Assembly: GCA_018665505.1 (NCBI GenBank)
Contig: JABJCS010000492.1
Span: 1-6,775 of the forward strand
Length of the DNA: 6,775 nucleotides
Direction: 5' to 3'
Source: Alphaproteobacteria bacterium
GTDB taxonomy: Bacteria > Pseudomonadota > Alphaproteobacteria > UBA8366
Shown one piece after another: positions 1-5,325 of this stretch. Each line of letters opens with the position of its first letter. The first letter of the stretch is position 1. The position numbers were made by a program, and so were the translations under genes. The notes under the pieces were generated by a model. That model was not told where the DNA came from. It searched no databases and worked only from the letters and a program-made list of their open reading frames with translations.

Positions 1-2
1 GG

Positions 3-737
3 CAGGACTACGCGATCTCCGATGGCACGGCGCTAGCCAAGGTCGACCCGTCGGCAGCTCCCATTTCGACCGCCCTCGGCGTGCTTGGCATGCCGGGCAT
101 GACCGCGTACTCGGGCCTGCTGCGGCTCGGTAAACCGAAAGAGGGGGAGACCCTAGTGGTCGCCGCGGCCTCCGGCGCTGTCGGCGCTAATGTTGGCCAA
201 ATTGCTAAGATCAAAGGCTGCCGCGCCGTCGGTGTTGCGGGCGGCCCGGAGAAGTGCGCCTACGTGGTAAACGAACTCGGCTTCGACGCTTGCATCGACC
301 ACAGGGCTGATGATTTCGAGGCTCAACTCGCCACAGCATGTCCGGACGGCATCGACATTTATTTCGAAAACGTCGCGGGCCGCGTGCTGGAAGCAGTCAT
401 CCCGTTGTTCAATTTCTGGGCCCGGATGCCGGTTTGTGGCTTGATCGCGCAATACAGCATGACCGACCTGCCAACCGGTACCAACAAGCTCCCGGCTTTG
501 ATGCGGGCCGTCCTCACATATCGCCTCCACATTGAAGGTTTCATCGTCCGCGACTTCGCCGACATGCAGGCCGACTTCCGGCGCGACATGGGCCAGTGGG
601 TGCGCGACGGCCAAGTGAAGTACAAGGAGCACCGCGTCGCCGGTCTGGAAAACGCCCCTGCCACCCTGATGGGTCTGCTCAAGGGCGAGAATTTCGGCAA
701 GGTCGTGATTGAAGTGTCGGACGACCCGACGGGGTAA
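3..737 (+). CDS. NADP-dependent oxidoreductase, CurA/prostaglandin-reductase-like MDR family (5' truncated)
   Basis: This is the C-terminal 244 residues of a zinc-independent medium-chain dehydrogenase/reductase; the frame is open to the left window edge. Family members of about 340 aa reduce alkenal or enone double bonds with NADPH, so roughly the first 95 residues lie outside. Visible motifs, in residues of this fragment, are the substrate/cofactor region GVLGMPGMTAY (26-36), the Rossmann turn AASGAVG (55-61), a likely NADP-phosphate-contacting GGPEK (80-84), IYFENVAG (119-126) and CGLIAQY (145-151). No zinc-ligand cysteine cluster is seen. The protein should be cytosolic. It converges on the nucleosidase gene with no base between the two stop codons, so there is no room for a dedicated terminator. 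The family is clear; the substrate is not. Confidence 0.93.
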   Translation, partial: QDYAISDGTALAKVDPSAAPISTALGVLGMPGMTAYSGLLRLGKPKEGETLVVAAASGAVGANVGQIAKIKGCRAVGVAGGPEKCAYVVNELGFDACIDHRADDFEAQLATACPDGIDIYFENVAGRVLEAVIPLFNFWARMPVCGLIAQYSMTDLPTGTNKLPALMRAVLTYRLHIEGFIVRDFADMQADFRRDMGQWVRDGQVKYKEHRVAGLENAPATLMGLLKGENFGKVVIEVSDDPTG

Positions 738-1448
738 TTACAGCGCGCCATACAGCCGCACGAACTCTTCCAATATCCGGTAGCTGTTCTGGCAAACCTT
801 GTGGAGGTTGTCCTTGAAGTCCGTGTGCGCTGTCTCTCCGGCGCCGTCGGAGATGCCGCGGATGACGACGAAGGGGACATTGCTGAGGCCGCAGGTATAG
901 CCGACGGCGGCGCCTTCCATTTCCGTGGCCAGCGCCGAGAATTCCCGTTGCAGCCAGCGCAGGGTCTCCGAGTCTTTCACGAACTTGTCGCCGGAGACCA
1001 CGGTGCCGATCATCAGACCGGGAGCATCGGCGGTGTCAGGGAAGGCGCGGTCATAGGCCTCGCCCGCGATGCGGACCAGCTCGGGATCGGATTCGATTAT
1101 CCGGTTGCTGTCCGGTAACTCGCCGTGCCGCCGCCCAAAGGCGGTGAGGTCAACGTCGAACTGGATTAGGTGGCTGGCGATCACAATGTCGCCGACCGCC
1201 ATGTTGCGCACCAGCCCGCCTGCGACGCCGCTGAAGGCGACGGCACTCGGCTGATAGAGATCCATCAGCATTTGCGCGCAGATCGCCGCGTTGACCTTAC
1301 CGACGCCGCATTTTGCCAGCACCAACGCGACATCACGATAGGTGCCCTTGGTCACGGTGATGCCTGCATGGATGGCTTCGTCCGACACGTCCATGTCGGC
1401 ACGCAGCATCTCCACTTCTTCGTCGAGCGCGCCGATTAGGGCCAGCAT
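738..1448 (-). CDS. mtnN: 5'-methylthioadenosine/S-adenosylhomocysteine nucleosidase
   Basis: The 236-aa protein matches the usual length of the cytosolic MTA/SAH nucleosidase (PNP/UDP phosphorylase superfamily). The enzyme cleaves adenine from MTA and SAH in methionine salvage and in recycling of the activated methyl cycle. The start shows IGALDEEVE, with E11 at the position of the E. coli catalytic Glu12. Further hallmarks are SGVAGGL (73-79), GDIVIA (86-91), DVDLTAFG (98-105), VSGDKFV (151-157), the ribose-binding EMEGAAV (176-182) and ISDGA with catalytic Asp201. A good Shine-Dalgarno, CGGAG, sits 5 nt before the ATG. It lies 151 bp downstream of the flavoprotein gene on the same strand, but a palindromic repeat pair lies between, so co-transcription is uncertain. 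All key residues appear intact. Confidence 0.95.
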   Translation of the reverse strand: MLALIGALDEEVEMLRADMDVSDEAIHAGITVTKGTYRDVALVLAKCGVGKVNAAICAQMLMDLYQPSAVAFSGVAGGLVRNMAVGDIVIASHLIQFDVDLTAFGRRHGELPDSNRIIESDPELVRIAGEAYDRAFPDTADAPGLMIGTVVSGDKFVKDSETLRWLQREFSALATEMEGAAVGYTCGLSNVPFVVIRGISDGAGETAHTDFKDNLHKVCQNSYRILEEFVRLYGAL

Positions 1449-1471
1449 GGTGTCTCCGTGAAAATATTCCG

Positions 1472-1591
1472 GTCATTCCGGACGCGATAGCGATCCGGAA
1501 TTATATCCTGAGTATTGCTACCCGAATTTCCGCTCTTTGGAAATGCTCAGGCGCTAATTCCGGGTTCGGTCTTCGACCACCCCGGAATGAC
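1472..1591. repeat. Pair of inverted REP-like palindromic units (BIME-like)
   Basis: Two units lie head to head. The left unit (1472-1503, + strand) begins GTCATTCCGG and ends CCGGAATTA. The right unit (1591-1555, read on the - strand) begins and ends with the same strings, while the loops differ. Each folds alone: left ATTCCGGA/TCCGGAAT (1475-1482/1494-1501) with inner CGC/GCG; right ATTCCGGG/CCCGGAAT (1557-1564/1581-1588) with inner GGTC/GACC. The spacer adds a CCTGAGTATT/AATGCTCAGG stem (1507-1516/1542-1551, one G-T wobble). It fills nearly all of the space between two same-strand genes and starts 9 bp after the flavoprotein stop. No U-tract follows, so it is not a classical terminator; it may protect mRNA ends or attenuate read-through. 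Confidence 0.75.
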
Positions 1592-1599
1592 AGTGGTGT

Positions 1600-2727
1600 T
1601 TAGCCGATTGTCACTTTGTCCCGCATCTCTTCGAGGGTGGCGATCGTGCCCGTGACCAGATCTTCCATGATCTGCTTCGCTAGTTTTCTTTCCGTGATCA
1701 TGCCGGCGATTTGTCCCGCCGGATTCATGTGCAGCTCCAGTTTTCCGGCCGCCGCCACCGACTCGTTGAAGTCATCGGTGATCACTCGCTGATAGGGCAT
1801 CGGCAAGGGTTCGAGACCGGAGGCTTCCCACGCCTTGATATAGTCATTGCCGAACAGACGTGACGGTTTCCCCGAATACCAGCGTTGAGGATCGAACTGT
1901 TGGCTGTGACCGTCGATGATCTGTTGCTTGTTCTCATCATGGGTCTCGCCTTCCTCGGCGACGATGAAGGCGGTGCCGATCCAGGCGCCAATGGCACCAA
2001 GGGAAAGCGCCGCCGCAATGCCGCGCCCGTCCGCGATACCGCCTGCAGCCACGACCGGGATCGGTGCGACAGCATCGACGACCTGCGGGATCAGCGGGAA
2101 ATTCGCGATCTTGCCGGTATGGCCACCCGCCTCGTAGCCTTGCGCGATGACGATGTCGCATCCGGCCGCCGCTTGGCGCTCCGCATTCCGCGGCGAGCCG
2201 ACCAAGCCGATGACGGTCATGCCCTTTTCGTGCGCCATCGGGACGACCCAGGAAGGATCACCGAGCCCGGCCGCGAAAACCTGGACGTCTTCTTCGAGCA
2301 CCACTTCGACCTGCTTGCGGGTTTGGTCGACCGAGACGACGGTCTCGCTTTCGACCAGAATTTCACTGATGCCGTGCTTTTCCAATTGCCCGCGCATGAA
2401 GGCGTAATGCTTTGGATAATCCCGCTCGATCTGTTTGCGGAGCGAAGAGCGTGTCGGCTCCGCACTCGTGTCCAGGTTCACCGGCAACAACAGGTCCACG
2501 CCGATCGGCTTGTCGGTCAACGCCCGCGTCTCGCGGATTTTCTCGCGGATGGTCTCGGGCTCCAAGCCCGCGCCGCCGATAACCCCCATACCACCCGCGT
2601 TCGAGACGGCGGCGACGAGCGCCGGCGGTGTCGCCTTGCCCATAGAACCCATGCCCGCAAGCATGATCGGATATTCGATTTCCAGGATATCGCAGAGTTT
2701 CGTGCGGAATGTCGGTCGGTTTGTCAT
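1600..2727 (-). CDS. Nitronate monooxygenase family flavoprotein (2-nitropropane dioxygenase-like)
   Basis: This is a 375-aa FMN-dependent TIM-barrel protein. Members oxidise alkyl nitronates with O2; related members act as enoyl reductases (FabK) or have unknown substrates. Landmarks are EYPIMLAGMG (18-27), NAGGMGVIGG (43-52), QGYEAGGHTG (196-205) with His203 at the usual active-site histidine, the phosphate-binding VVAAGGIADGRG (225-236), and GAWIGTAF (247-254). It also has RWYSGKPSR (282-290) and a C-terminal helical tail. The start ATG follows a TAGGA ribosome site whose TAG is the stop codon of the upstream Rid gene, so the two are probably translationally coupled (12 bp between coding regions). 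The Rid partner hints at imine or nitro-compound chemistry, but that is inference. A long opposite-strand open frame covers it and is a shadow. Confidence 0.9.
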   Translation of the reverse strand: MTNRPTFRTKLCDILEIEYPIMLAGMGSMGKATPPALVAAVSNAGGMGVIGGAGLEPETIREKIRETRALTDKPIGVDLLLPVNLDTSAEPTRSSLRKQIERDYPKHYAFMRGQLEKHGISEILVESETVVSVDQTRKQVEVVLEEDVQVFAAGLGDPSWVVPMAHEKGMTVIGLVGSPRNAERQAAAGCDIVIAQGYEAGGHTGKIANFPLIPQVVDAVAPIPVVAAGGIADGRGIAAALSLGAIGAWIGTAFIVAEEGETHDENKQQIIDGHSQQFDPQRWYSGKPSRLFGNDYIKAWEASGLEPLPMPYQRVITDDFNESVAAAGKLELHMNPAGQIAGMITERKLAKQIMEDLVTGTIATLEEMRDKVTIG

Positions 2728-2739
2728 GTGATGGAAATC

Positions 2740-3129
2740 CTATTTTCCTGGAATTTTTGCGACAGCGTCAATCTCAATGAGCGCGCCCGGGCGCAGCAGC
2801 CCGGCGACGATGACGCCAGTGGCCGTCGGGTAGGGCTCCTTGAAGTACTTCTTGCGGACGGTACCGGTGTCCCGGTATCCCTCCGTTGTGGTGACGTAGT
2901 CGCGGGTATTCACCACGTCCTCATAGCCACAGCCCGCCGCTTTCAAAATTTCGCCCATGCGCGCCAGGATGTAGTCGGTCTGCCCGCCGATATCGCCGGG
3001 ACATACGATAGCCCCATCTTCAGCGCTGGCGGTCATGCCCGAGATATAGAGCCAACCGTCCCGCTCGATCCCCGGAGAGAATGTGTATTTCGCGAAATGG
3101 GCCCAGCCCGGATCGATTTTCGTGTTCAT
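2740..3129 (-). CDS. Rid family (RidA/YjgF/YER057c/UK114) protein lacking the canonical arginine
   Basis: This is a 129-aa protein of the Rid family: small trimeric cytosolic proteins, some of which hydrolyse reactive enamine/imine intermediates. Seen are FSPG (17-20), ISGMTA (29-34), the helix beginning GGQTDYILARMGEIL, DVVNTRDYVTT (71-81), Y-F near 95-96, and the C-terminal IEIDAVA (118-124). At the place of E. coli RidA Arg105, which binds the substrate carboxylate, the sequence is YPTATG (100-105) with Ala103. The archetypal 2-aminoacrylate deaminase activity is therefore doubtful. The start is set at 3129 because GAGGAAGG lies 5 nt upstream; an in-frame ATG at 3144 would add five residues, has no good ribosome site, and overlaps that Shine-Dalgarno. 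It is the first gene of the minus-strand set and diverges from the SDR gene. Confidence 0.87.
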   Translation of the reverse strand: MNTKIDPGWAHFAKYTFSPGIERDGWLYISGMTASAEDGAIVCPGDIGGQTDYILARMGEILKAAGCGYEDVVNTRDYVTTTEGYRDTGTVRKKYFKEPYPTATGVIVAGLLRPGALIEIDAVAKIPGK

Positions 3130-3134
3130 GCTCG

Positions 3135-3142
3135 CCTTCCTC
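3135..3142 (-). promoter_or_regulatory. Shine-Dalgarno deciding the Rid gene start
   Basis: On the minus strand GAGGAAGG ends 5 nt before the ATG at 3129. It overlaps the last base of the alternative upstream ATG at 3144-3142, which itself lacks a purine-rich leader. This favours the shorter protein. Confidence 0.7.
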
Positions 3143-3171
3143 ATTTGCTGAAAGTGAGTCTAGGGCGGCGT

Positions 3172-3197
3172 GGTCTGTTCGCCATTCCCAGCAGACC
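3172..3197. promoter_or_regulatory. Candidate operator between the divergent Rid and SDR genes (GGTCTG-N14-CAGACC)
   Basis: Perfect 6-bp inverted arms (3172-3177 and 3192-3197) are separated by 14 bp, giving about 20 bp, or two helical turns, between half-site centres. That geometry suits a dimeric regulator. The site sits centrally in the 110-bp divergent spacer, where promoters for both genes must lie. The regulator is unknown, and six-base arms can occur by chance. Confidence 0.35.
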
Positions 3198-3239
3198 TAC
3201 CTTTCCCCCAACGGACTCAAAATTGAACGAGAGAAAAAT

Positions 3240-3983
3240 ATGACCCTCGACGGTAAAACCGCCTTCGTCTCCGGCTCCGGCCACAATATCGGCCGCGCCA
3301 TTATCCTCGAATTCGCCGGGCGCGGCGCCAATGTAGTCGTCAACGGGTTGACCGACCGGGAGAGCGCGGAGGCTGTCGCGGATGAAGCGCGTAGCCTCGG
3401 TGTCGGTGCCATCGTCACCATGGGCAGCGTCGGCGACAGCGCCGCCGTAAAGGAAATGGCATCGGCGGCGCTCGGCGAGTTCGGAACGGTCGACATCGTC
3501 GTCAACAACGCTGCCATCCGCCCCCACAAACCCTTCCTCGAGATGGATGAGGAATTCTGGCACAACGTCATCTCGGTCGACATGCATTCCGCTTTCTACA
3601 CCGGGCAGGCCTTTGTGCCGGGCATGGTAGAGAAGGGTTGGGGCCGGGTCGTCAACATCACCGGCATGAACGCCATGCACGGCTATAACGGCCGCTGCCC
3701 GGTCTCTGCCGCAAAACACGGCCTCTGGGGCATCACCAAGTCAATGGCGAAGGAGTTCGGATCGCGCGGCATCACCGCCAACGCGATCTCACCGGGGCCG
3801 ATCGAGGGCGACTACCGGGACGCCTCCATAGACGCCCATATCCGCGAGCAGGAAAAGCTGATCCCGGTCGGCCATCTCGGCAAGCCGATGCACATCGCCG
3901 GGCTCTGCGGGTTCCTCGTCTCGGAGGAAGGCGGCTTCGTCTCTGGCCAAATGATTAACTGCAACGGCGCGACCCAAACCTGA
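3240..3983 (+). CDS. Short-chain dehydrogenase/reductase family protein with an atypical active site
   Basis: This is a 247-aa Rossmann-fold protein of classical SDR length. Present are the cofactor-binding GSGHNIG (12-18, a variant of TGxxxGIG), VDIVVNNAA (84-92), RGITANAISPGPI (176-188) and the C-terminal GGFVSGQMINCNG (231-243). The catalytic tetrad is unusual. The Ser position is Gly142 (NITG), the YxxxK Tyr is Val155 (VSAAK) with only Lys159 kept, and the usual Asn near 114 is Asp. Ordinary ketone/alcohol chemistry is therefore doubtful, although the dinucleotide site looks intact. The start is the ATG at 3240, followed directly by the typical MTLDGKTAFVSG N-terminus; the preceding leader is purine-rich (GAGAG) but not a strong Shine-Dalgarno. 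The frame stays open upstream to 3081, which would run into the Rid gene and add no SDR sequence. It is convergent with the Ldh2 gene, 11 bp away. Confidence 0.9.
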   Translation: MTLDGKTAFVSGSGHNIGRAIILEFAGRGANVVVNGLTDRESAEAVADEARSLGVGAIVTMGSVGDSAAVKEMASAALGEFGTVDIVVNNAAIRPHKPFLEMDEEFWHNVISVDMHSAFYTGQAFVPGMVEKGWGRVVNITGMNAMHGYNGRCPVSAAKHGLWGITKSMAKEFGSRGITANAISPGPIEGDYRDASIDAHIREQEKLIPVGHLGKPMHIAGLCGFLVSEEGGFVSGQMINCNGATQT

Positions 3984-3994
3984 GTTAAGCTTGG

Positions 3995-4999
3995 CTACGC
4001 TGCCAGCCTCTCCAGTGTCTCCATTAGCGCGTCATTGACGTCGACCCCGTCCTCGAGCGCGCCCGCCCGGTGGGATTGCCGCCGGGCACCGGGTAGGCGG
4101 GTGCCCTCTATGGCGTGCAGATCGTCGAAGAGCACCTCCGCGTCGTCGGCCCAAGCCGCCGCATTGCCGAACTTCGACGGATCCATGGCGATGATGAGCT
4201 CGCCGCCCTGGGGAGGTCCGCCGACGTTGCCGTATCGCCGGTGCGTCTCGGGGCTTGTCGTCTCGCCGATCAGGGGGCCGACCAGCAGTTCGATCATCAG
4301 CGCGATTGAGGCCCCCTTGTAGCCGCCGAAGGGCAGAATACTGCCTTTCAGAACTTCGCTTGGATCGTTGGTCGGGCTGCCATCCGCCGTGATACCGACA
4401 CCGTCCGGCAATGTGTGGCCGTCGCGCTCCGCTAGCATCACATCGCCCATCGCCATCGCGGCTGAGGCCTGGTCGAAGACCATCGGCAGGGCGTCCTTGC
4501 GCGGCCAGGCGAAGGACATCGGGTTCGTCCCGTAGAACGGTTTCGAGCCGCCGGCGGGCGCCACTTTTGGCATATAGGCGGTGAAGGCCATCGCGATTAG
4601 GCCCTCTTCCGCGAACATCTCGGTCTCCTTCCATAGGGCCGAGAAATGATGCACCCGGATCACCGGCATCGTGGCGATGCCCATGGTCTTCGCCGCCGCG
4701 ACGAGGGCGTCCTTGCCCGCGTTGAAGGCCAACGGCGCGAAACAGTTCTTGCCGTCCACCTGGATGATGGCGGGCGTCAGCTCCTTGATCTCGGGCACCG
4801 CGTTGCCGTCGACGCTATTGTTCGTCAGAGACTCCACGTAGCCCGGCATGCGGAACAATCCGTGTGAATGGGCGTGATCCCGCTCGGCGCTCGCAACCGT
4901 GTCGGCGACTGCCTCCGCTTGGGCGTCGCTGCATCCGTGCTTCATCAATATCGATTTCGCCAATGCATGAATTTCATCGATGGTGAGTCTTTTCGGCAT
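3995..4999 (-). CDS. Malate/L-lactate dehydrogenase (Ldh2) family NAD(P)-dependent oxidoreductase
   Basis: This 334-aa protein belongs to the Ldh2 family (YlbC/YiaK/MdH type), unrelated to the classical Rossmann lactate dehydrogenases. Members reduce 2-keto acids or cyclic imino acids such as piperideine-2-carboxylate, and some act on ureidoglycolate or sulfolactate. Motifs are DHAHSHGLFRMPGY (41-54) with conserved His46, RVHHFSA (115-121), EEGLIAMAFT (131-140), PAGGSKPFYGTNP (148-160), ILPFGGYKGASIALMIELL (221-239) and RLPGAR (301-306). GGGAGGG lies 5 nt before the ATG. A 12-bp palindrome just upstream suggests its own regulation. It is convergent with the SDR gene. Substrate cannot be chosen from sequence; a 2-keto or imino acid is the family expectation. 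Confidence 0.92.
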   Translation of the reverse strand: MPKRLTIDEIHALAKSILMKHGCSDAQAEAVADTVASAERDHAHSHGLFRMPGYVESLTNNSVDGNAVPEIKELTPAIIQVDGKNCFAPLAFNAGKDALVAAAKTMGIATMPVIRVHHFSALWKETEMFAEEGLIAMAFTAYMPKVAPAGGSKPFYGTNPMSFAWPRKDALPMVFDQASAAMAMGDVMLAERDGHTLPDGVGITADGSPTNDPSEVLKGSILPFGGYKGASIALMIELLVGPLIGETTSPETHRRYGNVGGPPQGGELIIAMDPSKFGNAAAWADDAEVLFDDLHAIEGTRLPGARRQSHRAGALEDGVDVNDALMETLERLAA

Positions 5000-5018
5000 C
5001 CGTTCCCTCCCTTGCGTG

Positions 5019-5030
5019 ATGGTGCACCAT
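5019..5030. promoter_or_regulatory. Perfect 12-bp palindrome upstream of the Ldh2 gene, candidate operator
   Basis: ATGGTGCACCAT is perfectly self-complementary and begins 20 bp upstream of the Ldh2 start codon, a good place for a repressor site. Its TGGT...ACCA core resembles operators of FCD-type GntR regulators such as UxuR and FadR (recalled, not searched). That family often controls sugar-acid and keto-acid dehydrogenase genes. No regulator gene is in the window. Confidence 0.5.
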
Positions 5031-5069
5031 GTATTTCGATCACTTGTTTATTCTATCAATTTGAGCGAA

Positions 5070-5117
5070 TTCGTCTCCGGCCAGATAATCAACTGCATCG
5101 AGGCGACGCAAACCTGG
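5070..5117 (+). pseudogene. Relic of a second SDR gene 3' end
   Basis: These 16 codons read FVSGQIINCIEATQT followed by TGG. The intact SDR gene ends FVSGQMINCNGATQT followed by TGA (3936-3983). Twelve of 15 residues and 39 of 48 bases agree by my count, with most mismatches at codon third positions, as expected for a once-translated paralogue. No similarity is visible before or after this patch, and the stop codon has become TGG. It has the same orientation as the intact gene, so the Ldh2 gene lies between two direct copies of the SDR end. It is probably a deletion remnant and not a gene now. Confidence 0.65.
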
Positions 5118-5166
5118 GCGCGGGGGATCGGGGTTATACAAAATTCGCGGAACAACCCCATGCACA

Positions 5167-5178
5167 GTATTATAATAC
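5167..5178. promoter_or_regulatory. AT-rich 12-bp palindrome containing TATAAT on both strands
   Basis: GTATTATAATAC is a perfect palindrome, so a consensus -10 hexamer occurs in each direction (5171-5176 on +, 5174-5169 on -). No TTGACA-like -35 is seen at the proper distance on either strand. It could be a promoter element, an operator or just AT-rich spacer. Confidence 0.3.
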
Positions 5179-5185
5179 CGCTGAT

Positions 5186-5212
5186 TTGGACCTGATAGAG
5201 CGCCTCTATAAT
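5186..5212 (+). promoter_or_regulatory. Possible promoter for the GST-family gene with an overlapping inverted repeat
   Basis: A perfect TATAAT (5207-5212) is preceded by TTGGAC (5186-5191) with a short 15-bp spacer, about 110 bp before the GST start. The inverted repeat ATAGAG-CGC-CTCTAT (5195-5209) overlaps the -10 and could be a repressor site. The -35 match and spacing are weak. Apart from the features listed, I see nothing else in the gene-free stretch 5000-5325 beyond a minor GGGGTT/AACCCC inverted repeat (5130-5159). Confidence 0.35.
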
Positions 5213-5312
5213 GATGAGGGGTGAGCGGATGAAATTTACGTGTCAAAGAACGCGTGGCACCGTATCATGAATTAGACAAATTGTCACCTTTCGAATACGA
5301 CCGCATACCGGC

Positions 5313-5319
5313 GAGGAAG
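5313..5319 (+). promoter_or_regulatory. Shine-Dalgarno deciding the GST-family start
   Basis: GAGGAAG ends 6 nt before the ATG at 5326. The longer in-frame GTG start at 5254 would add 24 residues with no resemblance to a GST N-terminus, so the ATG is preferred. Confidence 0.7.
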
Positions 5320-5325
5320 CGTTCC

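Noticed and set aside
1555..1591. Rho-independent terminator for the flavoprotein gene
   Set aside because: The hairpin is strong but not followed by a run of T on the minus strand; it fits a palindromic repeat unit better.
3130..3144. Longer Rid start at 3144
   Set aside because: It has no Shine-Dalgarno of its own, and its codon overlaps the GAGGAAGG that serves the ATG at 3129.
1885..3243. 452-codon open frame on +, antisense to the flavoprotein and Rid genes
   Set aside because: It is rich in Arg, Asp and His in the way GC-rich antisense frames are, matches no family I know, and both genes beneath it have clear family motifs and ribosome sites.
3141..3719. 192-codon open frame on -, antisense to the SDR gene
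   Set aside because: It is low-complexity antisense composition with no recognisable motif; the SDR on + is certain.
4032..4634. 200-codon open frame on - in another frame of the Ldh2 gene
   Set aside because: It is an Arg/Gly-rich out-of-frame shadow inside a gene with full-length family motifs.
4868..5224. 118-codon open frame on + spanning the Ldh2 start and spacer
   Set aside because: Half lies antisense to the Ldh2 gene, the rest crosses the SDR relic in a different frame, and no ribosome site or family resemblance is seen.
5254..5325. GTG-initiated 24-residue extension of the GST-family protein
   Set aside because: The GST fold begins at the ATG at 5326, which has a good Shine-Dalgarno; the extension has no family similarity.
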